A DNA stretch of 64,000 nt from Phocoena phocoena (Eukaryota > Chordata > Mammalia > Artiodactyla > Phocoenidae). The stretch covers positions 156,797,270 through 156,861,269 of the forward strand of contig NC_089220.1 in assembly GCF_963924675.1 (NCBI RefSeq), in the 5' to 3' direction. Shown here piece by piece: positions 12,198 through 23,370 of this stretch. The notes under the pieces were generated by a model. It was not told the DNA's origin and searched no databases. It worked only from the letters and a program-made list of their open reading frames with translations. The position numbers were made by a program, and so were the translations under genes. Numbering within the stretch: position 1 is the first letter of the stretch; each line of letters begins with the position of its first letter.

Positions 12198-13708
12198 GAT
12201 TATGGTACTGGGAAAATGGGGTATTATTGTAACAAATACCTAATAATCTGGAAGTAGCTTTGGAATTGGGTCGTGAGTAGAGGCTGGAAGAATTTTGAGG
12301 TGCATGACAGAAAAGGCCTAGACTGTCTTGAAGAGATTGTTAGTAGGAATATGGACATTAAAGGTGATTTTGGTAAAGGCTTAGAAGGAAGTGAAGGCAT
12401 GTAGAGAAAGCTTCTGTCATCTTAGATAATCCATATATCATCATGAACAGATATGGGTAGAAATACAAAAACTCAGGTGCTTCTGGTGAAGTCTCAGAAT
12501 AAACATGTTACTGGGCACTGGACGAGAGACGGTCCTTGTTATGAAGTGGCAGAAATCTTAGCTGAATTGTACTCTAGTGTTTGGTAGAAAGTAGAATTTG
12601 TAAGCAATGAAGTTGGTTATTTAGCTGAAGAGACTTCCAACCAAAGTGTGGAAAGTGCGGCCTGATTTCTTCTGTTGCTTATGGTAAAATGAGAGAGGAA
12701 AAAGACACATTGAAGAAGGAACCGTTAAGCAAAAAAGAACCAGCATTTGATGATTAGAAAGTTCTCAGCTTGTCTAGAGTGTGCTCTGGAAACAAGGCTA
12801 AGGCTGTGGTTGGATACACCTTCACTGACTATACTAAGTGTGTGACTCATGGATCCAACCAACCATCCCAGCAGAAGCCAGGAATAGAGATGGGGTTATC
12901 TAGGAGGGATCTGCAGAGAATCCTCTTGTGTAATGGTTTAGATCCCCATGGCATACTTAGGAGACCAACAAGGTTTTAAAGAATGTTATATTAGCAGAAA
13001 CAGTGACAGCTTGGACTGAAAGGAACAAAGACAGAATGAAATGGAAGAAGGCTGTCAGATGTCTTGGATTCTATAATAGAAAACAGGCTGATAGAGCTAC
13101 TCAACTAGAAACGTGCTCTGCTCCTCAAGAGTATGGACGAATTCCTCAGACTCCGAGGATGGAACTGCAGACACAGAGGTCAGAGAGGCAGACCCAGAGG
13201 AGGGGCCAGTGGGACCTCCATGGGCTCAGAGACAGAGGTTGATGAGATCTCTGCCAGCTCAGAGGCAGGAGCTGGCTCAGTCTTCATGGGCCCAGAAGGT
13301 AGATTATTTTCAGGCCCCGAAACCTAATGGAACTTGCCCTGCTGGAATCCAAACTTGTTTAGACCAATAATGACCCTTTATTCCTTTTTTTTTTAAAAAT
13401 GGAAATGTCTATCTTATGCCTGACCCACAATTGTACTTTGAAAGCAGATAACTTATTTTCTAGTATCATAGGCCTACATATAGATAGGAATTTTCCCAGG
13501 ATGGATCATGCACAGAATCTCACCCGTACCTAATTTAGATGATTTATATGATATTTGGAACATTTTGAAACGATGATATTTAGATGGGATTTTGGATTTA
13601 AAGTTAATGTTGGCATGGGTTAAGAATTTGGGGTATGTTGAGATGAGATGAATGTATTTTGCATTCATGGAAGTATATGGATGTGAATTGGGGGGGTCCA
13701 GAGAGCAA

Positions 13709-14165
13709 ACTGTGATGGGTTGAATAGTGTCCCCCCCCCCGAAAGCATGTCTACCCAGAACCTCAGAATGTGACTTATTTGGAAATAGGATCTTTGCAGG
13801 TGTAAGTAGTTGAGATGAGAGCATACTAGATTAAGGTAGACCCTAAATCCAATATGAGTGGTGTCCTTGTAAGAAGAGAGGAGACATAGACACAGACACA
13901 AATGGGGAAGATGGACATGTGACAGTAGAGGCAGAGACTGGAGGGATGCAGCCATAAGCCAGGGTCACCAAGGATTGTTGGCAACTACTAGAAGCTAGGA
14001 AGAGGCAAGGAGGGTTCTTTGCTAGAGAGTTCAGAGAATGCATGGCCCTGCTGACATCTTTATTGTGGACTTCCAGCTTCCAGAATTGTGAGAGAATAAA
14101 TTTCTGGTTTTTTAAGCCCCCTGTTTTCTGGTATTTTGTTACAACACCCCTAAGAAACGAATACA
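13709..14165 (+). repeat. 3' LTR of the MLT1 provirus
   Basis: It begins TGTGATGGGTTGAATAGTG and contains a run of eleven or so C at about 13731. It carries GGATCTTTGCAGGTGTAAG and CCAGAATTGTGAGAGAATAA, the polyadenylation-like AATAAA, and ends ACGAATACA. It is the better preserved of the two LTRs at its 5' edge. Confidence 0.85.
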
Positions 14166-15182
14166 CCATGGTAACACTAATCAAAAGAAAGTTGGAGTGG
14201 CTGTATTAATAATGAGGATATTACCAGAGAAAAATAGGGTCATTTGATGATAAAGGGGTCAATTATCAGTTTATCAAGAGGATATAGAAATCCTAAACTT
14301 TTATGCATCTAATAACAGAGATTCAAAATACATGAAGCAAAAACATAGAAGAAATTGACAAATCCACAATAGTCAGAGATTTCAGCACTCTTCTCTTAAG
14401 AAATGGTAAAAACAAGTAAACAAGAAATCAGCAAGAGTTTAAAAGATTTGAACAACACTTGAACCAACTTGGCTTAATTGACATTTATAGAACATTACAC
14501 CCAACAACAACATTCATATTCTTTTCAAGTGCATATGGAACATTTATAAAATAGACCACACTCTGGGCCAGAAAACAAGCCTCAATGAGTTTAAAAGCAT
14601 TCAAGTGGTACAAAGTACACACTTTGACAAAATAGAATTGAATTAGAAATCAATAACAGAAAATCTCTAAATATTTGAAATGAAAATAACATACTTATAA
14701 ATAATCCATTGGTCAAGTAAATCAAATGGAAAATCAGAAAGTATTTTGAACTGGATAAAAATAGAAACACAGCCTATCAATATTTGTGGAATGCCATTAA
14801 AGTGGTATTATGAAGACTTTTCAGCACTAAATTCTTATGTTAGAAGCAAAGTCTCAAATCCATGAATTCAATTTCCACGTTAAGAAACTACAAAAAGAAG
14901 AGCTAATTAAGCACAAAATATGTAGGATAAAAGAAATCATAAAGATGAGAATGGAATAGAAAATAGGAAAACAACAGAAAAAATTGATGAAACCAAATGC
15001 TGGTTCTTTCAGAAGTTAATAAAATTGCTAAGCCTTTAGATAGATGGATTAGGGGAAAAAAGGAAACAATTTACTAATGCCAAAAATGAAAGATGTGACA
15101 TGATTTGAGATTCTACAAATATTTACAGGAAGAATAATGAATACTATGCGTAAAATGATGCCAATAAATTCAAAACTTAGAT

Positions 15183-15325
15183 TAGGGATCTACAAACTTT
15201 TTCTGGAAAGTGCCAATGAGTAAAAGCTTTAGGCTTTGAGGACCTCATATGGTCTCCGTCACATTTTTTTTAATCTTTAAAAACGTGAAAAAAAAATTAG
15301 CTTGCAGGCTATGGGCCAACTGCTG
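15183..15325. mobile_element. hAT (Charlie-group) MITE in L1
   Basis: It contains CTACAAACTTTTTCTGG and TTTTAGGCTTTGAGGACC at one end and GGCTATGGGCCAACTGCTG at the other. These are the terminal regions of the MER58-like non-autonomous hAT family (exact name uncertain). An 8-bp duplication, ACT(T/C)AGAT, flanks it at 15175-15182 and 15326-15333. It is internally deleted. Confidence 0.75.
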
Positions 15326-15394
15326 ACTCAGATGAAATAGACATATTCCTTGAAACACACAAATTATTAAATCTCACTGGAGGAGAAATAAATA

Positions 15395-15550
15395 CAGTGG
15401 GCCCCCCATATCCAGAGTTGTGGAACCTGTGGATATGGAGAGCCAACTGTTCTGTACCATTTTATGTAAGGAACTTGAGCATCCACACATTTTGGGATCT
15501 GAAGTGGGGGGTCCTGGAACCAATGCCTCATGGATACCGAGGGACGACTG
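15395..15550. mobile_element. Tigger-type (MER2-like) DNA transposon in L1
   Basis: Inverted ends CAGTGGGCCCCCCATATCC and CGAGGGACGACTG enclose a shortened interior (CATTTTATGTAAGGAACTTGAG). TA dinucleotides flank it, as expected for Tc1/mariner insertion, and the L1 reads through on both sides. Confidence 0.85.
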
Positions 15551-16382
15551 TAGCCTGAATAGCCCTATATCTAATAAGAAATTGAATTTGTAGTTAAATA
15601 CTTTCTCACAAAGAAAACTCCAAATCCAGAAGGGCTTACTGGTAAATTCTACCAAATATTTAAGGAAGAAATAGTAAAATCCTACCCAAACTCTCCTAGA
15701 AAAATTGTAAAGGAGGGAATACTTCCCAACTCATTCTACAGACTAGCATCACCCTATTACCAAAAACAGACAAAGACACTACAAGAAAACTACAGATCAG
15801 TACCCATTGTGAACATAGATGTATAAATTCTAAACAAACTTTTAGCGTATTGAATCCAACAATGTATAAAAAGGAAAATTCATGATAACCGCATGGCTTT
15901 TATGTCGGGAATGCAAACTTGTTGCATCATTTGAAAATCAATTGATGTAATTTTCCGTATTAACAAACTAAAACCATCTAATGCATAAAAGGATTTGACA
16001 GAATTCAACATCTATTCCTGGGTAAAAACGTCTCAGCGAACTAGGACTACACAGGAACTGCCTCAATCTGATATGAAAAATTAACTGCTATTATCATACT
16101 TCATGGGGAAAGACTTAATGATTTTTGTCTAAGCTCAGGATCAAGACAATGATGTCTGCCTCTCCACTTTTATTCAACATTATACTGGAGATTCTAGCCA
16201 GTGCCATCAAAACTGATATAAAAGTACAATATAAAGGACATCTATATTGAAAAGGAAGAAGTAAAGCTGTCTATTTAGAAATGATATGGTTGTCTATGTA
16301 GAAAATTCTATGGCATTTACATAAACCTACTAGAACTAATGAATAAGCTTAGCAAATTGACAGGATATAAGATCTGTATATG

Positions 16383-16570
16383 GGACTTCCTTGGTGGCCC
16401 AGTGGTTAAGAGTCTGCCTTCCAATGCAGGAGACATGGGTTCAATCCCTGGTTGGGGAACTAAGATCCTACATGCTGCAGCGCAACTAAGTCCCTGCGCT
16501 GCAACTACTGAGCCCGCATGCCTCAACTAAGACCCGAGGCAGCCAAATAAATTAATTAATTAAAAAAAAA
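16383..16570 (+). mobile_element. CHR-type SINE in L1
   Basis: Sense copy with tRNA-like head GGACTTCCTTGGTGGCCCAG and GGGTTCAATCCC, ending in (TTAA)n and A10. A perfect 14-bp TSD (AAGATCTGTATATG at 16369-16382 and 16571-16584) flanks it. Confidence 0.95.
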
Positions 16571-16681
16571 AAGATCTGTATATGAAAGTAAGTCATATTT
16601 CTGTATACTACCGTTTATTTTTTATTGAAGTATAGTTGATTTACAGCACTGTGTTTCAGATGTACAGCAAAATGATTCAGT

Positions 16682-16708
<27 letters not shown>
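16682..16708. repeat. (TA)n microsatellite in L1
   Basis: About 13 TA units, likely grown from the TATACGTATATATAC motif present at the same L1 position in the other copy near 9074. Confidence 0.9.
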
Positions 16709-16712
<4 letters not shown>

Positions 16713-17400
16713 TTTTTCCAGATTGTTTTCCATTATAGGTTATTATAAGATATTGAGTATTGTTCCCTGTGTTATATAGTAAATCTTTGTTGCTTATCTG
16801 TTTTATATATAGTAGTGTGTATTGTTAATCCCATACTTCTAATTTATCCCCCCTCCCCCCGCTTTCTCCCTTTGTAACCATCAGTTTGTTTTCTATGTCT
16901 GTGAATCTATTTCTGTTTTATAAATAGATTCATTTGTATTATTTTTCAGATTCCACATATAAGTAATATCATATAATATTTGTCTTTTTCTGTTGGACTT
17001 ACTTCACTTAGTATGATATTCTCTAGATCCATCCTTTTGCTGCAAATAGCAATATTTCATTCTTCTTAATGGCTGAGTAATATTCCATTGTGTATATACA
17101 CCACATCTTCTTTATCCATTCATCTTTGATGGACACTTATGTTGCTTCCATGTCTTGGCTACTGTAAATAGTGCTGTTATGAACATTGGAGTTGCATATA
17201 TCTTTTCAAATTAGAGTTTTTGTCTTTTCTGGATATGTTCCCAGGAATGGGATTGCTGGATCATATGGTAACTCTATTTTTAGTTTTGTAAGGAAGCTCC
17301 ATACTGTTTTCCATAGTGGCTGCACCAATTTACATTCCCACCAACACTGTAGGAGGGTTCCCTTTTCTCCACACCCTCTCCAGCATTTGTTATTTGTAGA

Positions 17401-17607
17401 CTTTTTTTTTTTTTTTTTTTTTGCGGTACGCAGGCCTCTCACTGTTGTGGCCTCTCCACAGAGCCTGTGGAGCACAGGCTCTGGATGCGCAGGCTCAGTG
17501 GCCATGGCTCACGGGCCCAGCCGCTCCACGGTATGTGGGCGGGGCACGAACCCGTGTCCTCTGCTTCGGCAGGCATACTCTCAACCACTGCGCCACCAGG
17601 GAAGCCC
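17401..17607 (-). mobile_element. CHR SINE inside the nested L1, rearranged
   Basis: Short form with about 20 T on the left. Compared with other copies it has a small insertion (CCACAGAGCCTGTGG near 17456) and lacks the stretch between ATGTGGG and CGGGGCACG near 17537. The TSD TGTAGACTTTTT equals that of the SINE at 10311-10522. Confidence 0.95.
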
Positions 17608-18552
17608 TGTAGACTTTTTAATGATGGCCATTCTGACTGGTGTGAGGTGATACCTCATTGTAGTTTTGATTTGCATTTCTCTAATAATTAGTGACATTGA
17701 GCATCTTTTCATGTGCCTGTTTGCCATCTGTATGTCTTCTTTGGAGAAATGTCTACTTAGGTCTTCTGCACATTTTTTGATTGAGTTTCATGAGCTGTTT
17801 GTATATACTACCATTTATGATACCATCAAAAATATTAAGTGCTTTGGAGTAAATCTGACAGAAGAGGTGAAAATCTATACAGTGAAAACCACCAGACATG
17901 TAGAGAGAAATTGGAGAAGACCTAAGTTAAGTGGCGAGAAGTAATAGCAATCCATGTGTCAGAAGACTCAATACTGTTAAGATGTCAATTCTCTCCAAAT
18001 GGATCTATAGTTTTAATGCAATACCAATCAAAATCCCCGCAGGCTTTTAAAAATAGAAATTGACTAAAATTCATGTGGAAATGTGAAGGGCCTACAATAA
18101 CCGAAATAACTGCGAAAAATAAAGAACAAAGTTGGAAGGCTAATACTGCATGGTTTCAAGACTTATTATCAAGCTGCAGTAATCAAAACAGTGTGATATT
18201 GGCAAAAAAGACAGATAAAGGCAACAAAATACACAGCCCAGAAGGAGATCTATACATATATGGACAGCTGGTTTTCAACAAAGATGCAAAGACAATTCAG
18301 TAAGAAAATGATAGGTTTCTCAATACATGGTGCTGGATCAATTAGATATCTACATGCAAAACATTAATAAATAAACTTTAATCCTTGTGTCATACAAAAA
18401 GAATTAACTCAAAATTATCATAGGACTAAGTACAAAATTGAAAACTATAAGTCTTCTAGAAGAAAACATTAGAGAAAAATCTTTGTGACTTTGGATAGGC
18501 AAAGATTTCTTAGATACAACTCTAAAAAGAGTGATCTAAAAGTTAGTGATTG

Positions 18553-19063
18553 CATATATACAATGGAATATTACTCAGCCATAAAAAGAAATGAAATTGA
18601 GTTATTTGTAGTGAGGTGGATGGACCTAGAGACTGTCATACAGAGTGAAGTAAGTCAGAAAGAGAAAAAGAAATACCGTGTGCTAACACATATACATGGA
18701 ATCTAAAAAAAAAAAAAAGGTTCTATGAACCTAGAGGCAGGACAGGAATAAAAACACAGACGTAGAGAATGGACTTGAGGACATGGGGAAGGGGAAGGGG
18801 AAGCTGGGACGAAGTGAGAGAGTGGCATTGACATATATACACTACCAAATGTAAAATAGATAGCCAGTGGGAAGCAGCCACATAGCACAGGGAGATCAGC
18901 TTGGTGCTTTGTGACCACCTAGAGGGGTGGGATAGGGAGGGTGGGAGGGAGATGCAAGAGGGAGGAGATATGGGGATATATGTATATGTATAGTTGATTC
19001 ACTTTGCTATAAAGCAGAAACTAACACACCATTGTAGAAGTCCAATAAAGATGTTAAAAAAAT
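18553..19063 (+). mobile_element. Younger 5'-truncated L1 3' end
   Basis: It starts at ATATACAATGGAATATTACT in the 3' part of ORF2 and has the distinctive 3'UTR (GTGACCACCTAGAGGGGTGG). It ends TTAAAAAAATAAA. The TSD AAA(A)(G/T)TTAGTGATTG is at 18538-18552 and 19064-19078. It is the same subfamily as 29327-29916, in the opposite orientation. Confidence 0.95.
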
Positions 19064-19741
19064 AAAATTTAGTGATTGGACTTAAAAAAAATCCTTCTCT
19101 TTGAGAGAAACCATGAAGAGAAAGAAAAGATAAGTCACAGACTAGGAAAAGACATTTGTAAATTATGGATCTCATAAAGCACCCTGAAAATGCAACAAGA
19201 AAACAAATAACTACATTTTTTAAAAATTGGACAGAAGATTTGAACAGGTACTTCTCCCAAGAAGGTACAAAGATGTCAAATAAGTACAAGAAAAGAAGAT
19301 CAGCATCATTAGTTTTTAGGGAAAGCCAGGTTAAACCTACAATGAACTACCACTATACACCTATTAGAATTTCTCGGCTAAAATTAAAAAGACTAATCAT
19401 ACCAAATCATGGTAGAGGGAACTTCTGGACTGTCATATACTCTCCTATGCTCCTGGTTGGGTATTTAAAATGAGACAAGTCACCGTAGAAAACCGTATGT
19501 CAGTTTCCTAAAAAAATTAGATATACACCTACCATACGATACAGCCATCCCACTGCTAGATGTTTACCCGGAGAAAGGAATTCATACAGTGTCCATATTA
19601 AGATGTGTACATGAATGTTTTTAGCAGCTTTATCTGTGATAGTCAAAGATGGAAACAACCCACGTGTCCATCAAGAAAAGAATGGATAAACAAACCGTGG
19701 CACATTCAGGGTATTGTGCTCAGCAATAAAGAAGGAGTTAT

Positions 19742-19954
19742 CGGGCTTCCCTGGTGGCGCAGTGGTTGAGAGTCCGCCTGCCGATGCAGGGGACACGGGT
19801 TCGTGCCCCGCTCCGGGAAGATCCCACATGCCGTGGAGCGGCTGGGCCCGTGAGCCATGGCCGCTGAGCCTGCGCGTCCGGAGCCTGTGCTCCGCAACGG
19901 GAGAGGCCACAACGGTGAGAGGCCCGCGTACCGCAAAAAAAAAAAAAAAAAAAA
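19742..19954 (+). mobile_element. CHR SINE, young form
   Basis: The only sense-strand young copy. It has head GGGCTTCCCTGGTGGCGCAG (A-box TGGCGCAGTGG), a B-box-like GGTTCGTGCCC and a poly(A) tail of over 20 A. A perfect 14-bp TSD (AAAGAAGGAGTTAT at 19728-19741 and 19955-19968) flanks it. Confidence 0.98.
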
Positions 19955-20325
19955 AAAGAAGGAGTTATTGATACAGGCTACAACACGTCTGAATCGCAAA
20001 ATGATTACGCTGAGTAAAAGAAGCCAGACTAAAAAAAGTAATACTGTATGATTCTATTTATAGAAACTTCTAGGAAATGCAAACTAATGTGGAGTGATAG
20101 AGAGCAGATCAGCGGTTACTTGGAGATGGAGGGAGGGATGGGAGGAAGGGATTACACTGGGGCAGAAGGAAACTCCTGGGGTGGATGGGTATGCTCACTG
20201 TCTTGATTGTGGGAACAGTTTCATGGGTATGTACCTATGTCTACTGTTACCAAATCCCACACCTTAAGTATACTCAATTTACTGTGCATAATTATACGTT
20301 AGTAAAGCAGAGATGAACTCTTCCT

Positions 20326-20404
20326 AAAAAAAGGAAAGGAAAGGGAAGGAAGGTGGGGAGGGAGGGAGGAAGGAAGGAAGGAAGGAGAGAGGGAAGGAGG
20401 GAAA
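20326..20404. repeat. (GGAA)n purine tract
   Basis: Mixed AAGG/GGGA/GGAA units, G/A only for about 75 bases. They probably grew from the A-rich tail of the L1 ending here. Confidence 0.9.
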
Positions 20405-21039
20405 TTTCAGCTCTTAGGGAAGCAGTCTGGGAGGCCAGGTTACTGAGAGGAAAGAATTTCCTTGAAGCTCCCCAGTGTTTCCCAATCTGAGTAAGACTGG
20501 CCCTGAGTTGGCACATGAGCTACCAGACATGTTCCACTGGGATGTTTGTTCAGATGGTTCCAATAACATTTACTTTCTGCAACTTGTCTGTGATATCTGT
20601 GGAACATCAGGGTCGCACCTGTCCAGCCTCTTAGAAATAGCTAAAAACTTTCCTCTCCCAGATGTTAGATGAAAAAGTGAAGGACTCCACATAGAACCCA
20701 GGCCACAGCTGTCATCTCGGACTTATTTTTTCTATTAACAGAAATATCTCCTCACTTTCTACTTAACCCTTACCGCAGAGAATTCTGTTCATTACAGAAC
20801 TTTCCAATAAGCAAGCCCGATTTAGGAAGATGCCAAGTTATAAGGCAAGCGAGAGATGGATCATATTCTTTACCCAGCGTCCCCAAAGGGCTCCTTTAAA
20901 TAGGAAAGCTTTCGGAGGACTCATAAAGTTGATTTAATACATGCAAAATTGGCTTTGCATGCATTTCACGAATCTCTCTACATGCTCTTAAGCCAGCCTG
21001 ACCGAGTGAAAGTAGTTTTTGCATAAGCAGCCTTTTCTG
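20405..21039. other. Single-copy DNA upstream of the CpG island
   Basis: No repeat or gene is recognised. It is the immediate upstream flank of the proposed gene and may hold promoter-proximal elements. Confidence 0.4.
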
Positions 21040-21420
21040 TGGATGGGCCCCTCTGGTCCTACGTGTCCCCACCGCATCACCCCCAGGCGCCCCCTGGCGG
21101 CCGGTGATGAGGGCGACCTGGACCCGAGGCGCCGAATTGCTCCTGCGTGCTGTCGAGCCGCGCGCGTAGGGGCCTTGGGGACCTTCCTGGCGCCCCTAGC
21201 GGACCGGAGTCCCGCTGTTGGTAGGCGACCTGGGCTGCTTGTCTCCCTTCTGCGGTCGGGTAGATCGCCAGGCCCGTGCACGCCCGACGCCATGAGTGAC
21301 CCGCTGGCGCTGAGGCAGGACCTGGCCCAGAGGCAAGCAGGGTAAGTGTTCCCTGTTGGCCCGGCGGGCGGGCGGGCGTCGCGAGTGGGATCACTTGCAG
21401 AGCCTGGTGCGCGCCCGCTC
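21040..21420 (+). promoter_or_regulatory. CpG island with candidate gene promoter and 5'UTR
   Basis: This is the only clearly CpG-dense stretch in the window. CG dinucleotides are frequent from about 21.05 to 21.40 kb, while the flanks are AT-rich and CpG-poor. No TATA box is visible, which fits a CpG-island promoter with dispersed starts. It contains the proposed start codon (21292) and first splice donor (21342). A run of GGCGGGC units just inside intron 1 (about 21361-21378) offers Sp1-type GC boxes. The transcription start cannot be fixed from sequence. Transcription in both directions is possible, but no minus-strand exon is evident. Confidence 0.8.
21292..21341 (+). CDS. Coding exon 1 of an unrecognised three-exon gene
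   Basis: The ATG at 21292 has G at -3 and sits in the CpG island. It opens 16 full codons plus two bases, beginning MSDPLALRQDLAQRQ, and stops being coding at a strong donor (CAGG then GTAAGTG at 21342). Reading on into the intron gives an immediate TAA, so splicing is needed. The phase left over (two bases, GG) is completed by A at the start of the exon at 34862, giving Gly. The chain 21292-21341, 34862-34897, 45427-45625 totals 285 nt, or 94 residues plus stop. The N-terminus is charged and Gln-rich, with no signal peptide or membrane segment in the whole predicted protein. The frame is also open upstream to 21019, but nothing supports an earlier start. I do not recognise the protein and assign no function. 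The splice sites and phases are seen; that the gene is expressed is inferred. Confidence 0.65.
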
Positions 21421-22254
21421 TCCCATCTCAGACCGACCTTGCACCCTCGCTCGCATGAGAGCTGCTGCCCAGGAAAGGACCCTCCACCCTCGAGGCCCTC
21501 GGGTTGGCTGCACATCCCTTAAAAAGAAAAAAAAGAAAGTTCTGTGTGTAGAAGTTCTATGCCCACCTCTCCTTTTTCTTCAGAGGTCGCCACTTTTCCG
21601 CCTCCTGTGCGTCCTCCCAGGCCTATTTCTATGCCTTTCCATTCTCAAACGGACCCATGGAACATCTTGTTCTGTTTGTTTTTAAAACCAGCAGCGTTAA
21701 AACCCAACGTATTTTTCTGCAGCTTATTCTTTTTATCCTTCAATATACATTGGAATTCTATCCATTTTAGAACTTACAAGGCTTCCTGGTTCTTTCTAAA
21801 GGCTCCATAGTCGGTCCACAGTGTGGATATAGCACAGTTATTCCATTGCCTTATTTGTGGGCATTTGGATTATTTGGGTAGCACACAGCGCTATGATGAA
21901 TTTCCAAGGCCTTATTGTGCATTGGGTGGGGGGCGGTGGATGCCCAGAAGTAGTTTAACCTTCAGCCCTAGACCTGACCCTGAGAAGTACCGTTTGACCC
22001 TCTTATTTACTCTCAAAACCTCCAGTGCATTCAGATCTTTTCCACAGAAAGTATCTGTGTCTAGAACCAGTAAGATAAAAGTTGATCTATTAGTAAAGTT
22101 GGGGAGTGAAACTTTTTTTCCTAGATCCCCGTTTCTCTCACTTTGGCCGTTAGATTGCTATAGAGATCCACCCAGATTACCATCCTATTTTTGGTGTCGT
22201 TTGACCATGATTAGCCATGTGTTGTTTCGTTTTCTTGTCTTAAATCATTTATTA

Positions 22255-22425
22255 TAGGGTTGGACAGGCCTGGGTTCAAATTTACTTGATTTCTCTGAGC
22301 CTCAGTTTCCTTCTGAAAAATGGATACAATGATAACTAACAGTTGTGGAGAATAGAAGGGGGAATTTATGTAAAGTGCTAAGTGTTCAAACTATAGTAAG
22401 AACGTGGTCATTGCTGGCTGTTGCG
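22255..22425 (+). mobile_element. MIR SINE in intron 1
   Basis: Sense MIR landmarks: CCTGGGTTCAAATTTAC, TCTCTGAGCCTCAGTTTCC, GAAAAATGGATACAATGATA, TGTAAAGTGCTAAGTG. Confidence 0.85.
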
Positions 22426-23348
22426 GAATAAATGATAAACTCTGAAGTGTTACTTGCATCTAAATCTATCTCAGTATTTCGAATACTGAGGGGATTTTTA
22501 ACAAGAGCCATGTCTCAATGTATTAGCATCTTTGATACTAATAGTGTGTCTCAAGGATGTGATTGCTATTTATTTACCTCCACACAACTACACATGCCCT
22601 ATTTAGGCTTATGTTAATTGCCTTTAAGTTGGTCTAAGTTTGGTAAGCTGTTAAGATAATCTCAAGGTTGTAAAGGACCTTAAAAGATCTGTTCCAACTC
22701 TCCGCTCCTGATTCCCAGGGACACAGACTTTGTCTAACGATTTATTTCCCAGGACAGCTAATTCAACCAGGTAAGTGGTGAAAATATCCTTCATTTCCAG
22801 CATGGTATTACCTGATTTTCTTCTAGCGTCAGAGTCATTCAGGTGATTAATTTTCAATTATTCCCTACATAAATGGGAAGGAACTGCATCCTCATTGATT
22901 CAACGTATTCAATTTATTGAGCACTTTATAAGAGCCACTCTCCATTCTGGGTGCTGGTGATAGAGATGGACAGGAGCCTGTCAGACTTTACAGTCTAGCG
23001 GGGGAGGCAGTGATAAAGTGTGTTTGAGTTGGAGTCTAGATTTATGAAAAGGTAGCATTTCACTAATAGTAATTAGTCAGTGATTCTGTTTGGCTAATAT
23101 TGACCTTGTGCCTCATGATTTACTAAACCAAGAGACACATTTGTCACAATCCAGGGACTTCTTAGTTTTGGCACTGCATAGTTGAGGCACTGTGTAAATA
23201 TGCCATAAATAAACAAAGAGATGGTATTCTGTCACATAGAACTAGTGAACGTATCTTTCTAACAGAAGCAACTTTTTTTTTGCAAAAATCCTGAGCAAGA
23301 AAACAGATTCTACAAAGCTAGCATTTCTTTTTTTTTTTTTTAATTAAA

Positions 23349-23370
23349 GGACACACACACACACACACAC
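23349..23370. repeat. (CA)n microsatellite
   Basis: About ten CA units, after a T13 run at 23329. Confidence 0.9.

Larger units (their letters stand above)
11780..14165 (+). mobile_element. MLT1 MaLR provirus with both LTRs, non-coding
   Basis: Two LTRs in the same orientation (11780-12197 and 13709-14165) flank about 1.5 kb of internal sequence recognised as MLT1-internal. Examples are CTTTGGAATTGGGTCGTGAG near 12259 and GGAACTTGCCCTGCTGGAAT near 13330. It lies in the old L1: the host reads GGTTAAAAGTAAAAGGGTG before it and GGTAACACTAATCAAAAG after it, which join in L1 order. MaLR elements relied on another element's enzymes, and no gag or pol frame is visible here. The first dozen or so bases of the 5' LTR appear eroded. 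Confidence 0.85.
16619..17803 (-). mobile_element. 5'-truncated L1 inserted in the older L1
   Basis: Antisense L1 3' end, running from the 3'UTR (TTGAAGTATAGTTGATTTAC near 16624) to ORF2 (TTTTTGATTGAGTTTCATG). The TSD TATACTACC(G/A)TTTAT is at 16604-16618 and 17804-17818. It carries a (TA)n run at 16682-16708 and the SINE at 17401-17607. It matches the L1 at 8993-10728 in family and orientation, and nearly in truncation point. Confidence 0.95.
10917..20325 (+). mobile_element. Old L1 forming the backbone of a nested repeat stack
   Basis: L1 5'-end-like sequence begins near 10917 (AAGATGGAGTGATAGGG) and runs to about 11541. The element then jumps to the ORF2 region (ACCCAGCTATATGCTGCCTG at 11699) and continues, with many interruptions, to a 3'UTR and A-rich end at about 20325. 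Recognised ORF2 pieces include 14167-15182, 15334-15394, 15551-16370, 17819-18537, 19079-19727 and 19969-20325. Each gap is a later insertion listed separately, most with matching target duplications. ORF1 and much of early ORF2 are missing and the frame is broken throughout, so the element is dead. The 5' segment assignment is less certain than the ORF2 part. Confidence 0.8.

Noticed and set aside
19742..19954. tRNA gene suggested by A-box and B-box sequences
   Set aside because: The boxes belong to the tRNA-derived head of a SINE followed by poly(A). No complete cloverleaf with matching acceptor stem is present.
14167..20325. Intact L1 ORF2 coding sequence
   Set aside because: Many stops and frameshifts and at least eight insertions interrupt it. 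It is annotated only as a dead element.
21019..21291. In-frame upstream extension of exon 1 giving a longer N-terminus
   Set aside because: The frame is open, but it lies in GC-rich island DNA where stops are rare. The upstream ATG is in the promoter flank and nothing supports translation from it.
20988..21515. 175-codon minus-strand frame over the CpG island
   Set aside because: Long frames on both strands are expected in GC-rich DNA. No splice sites or start context support a minus-strand gene.
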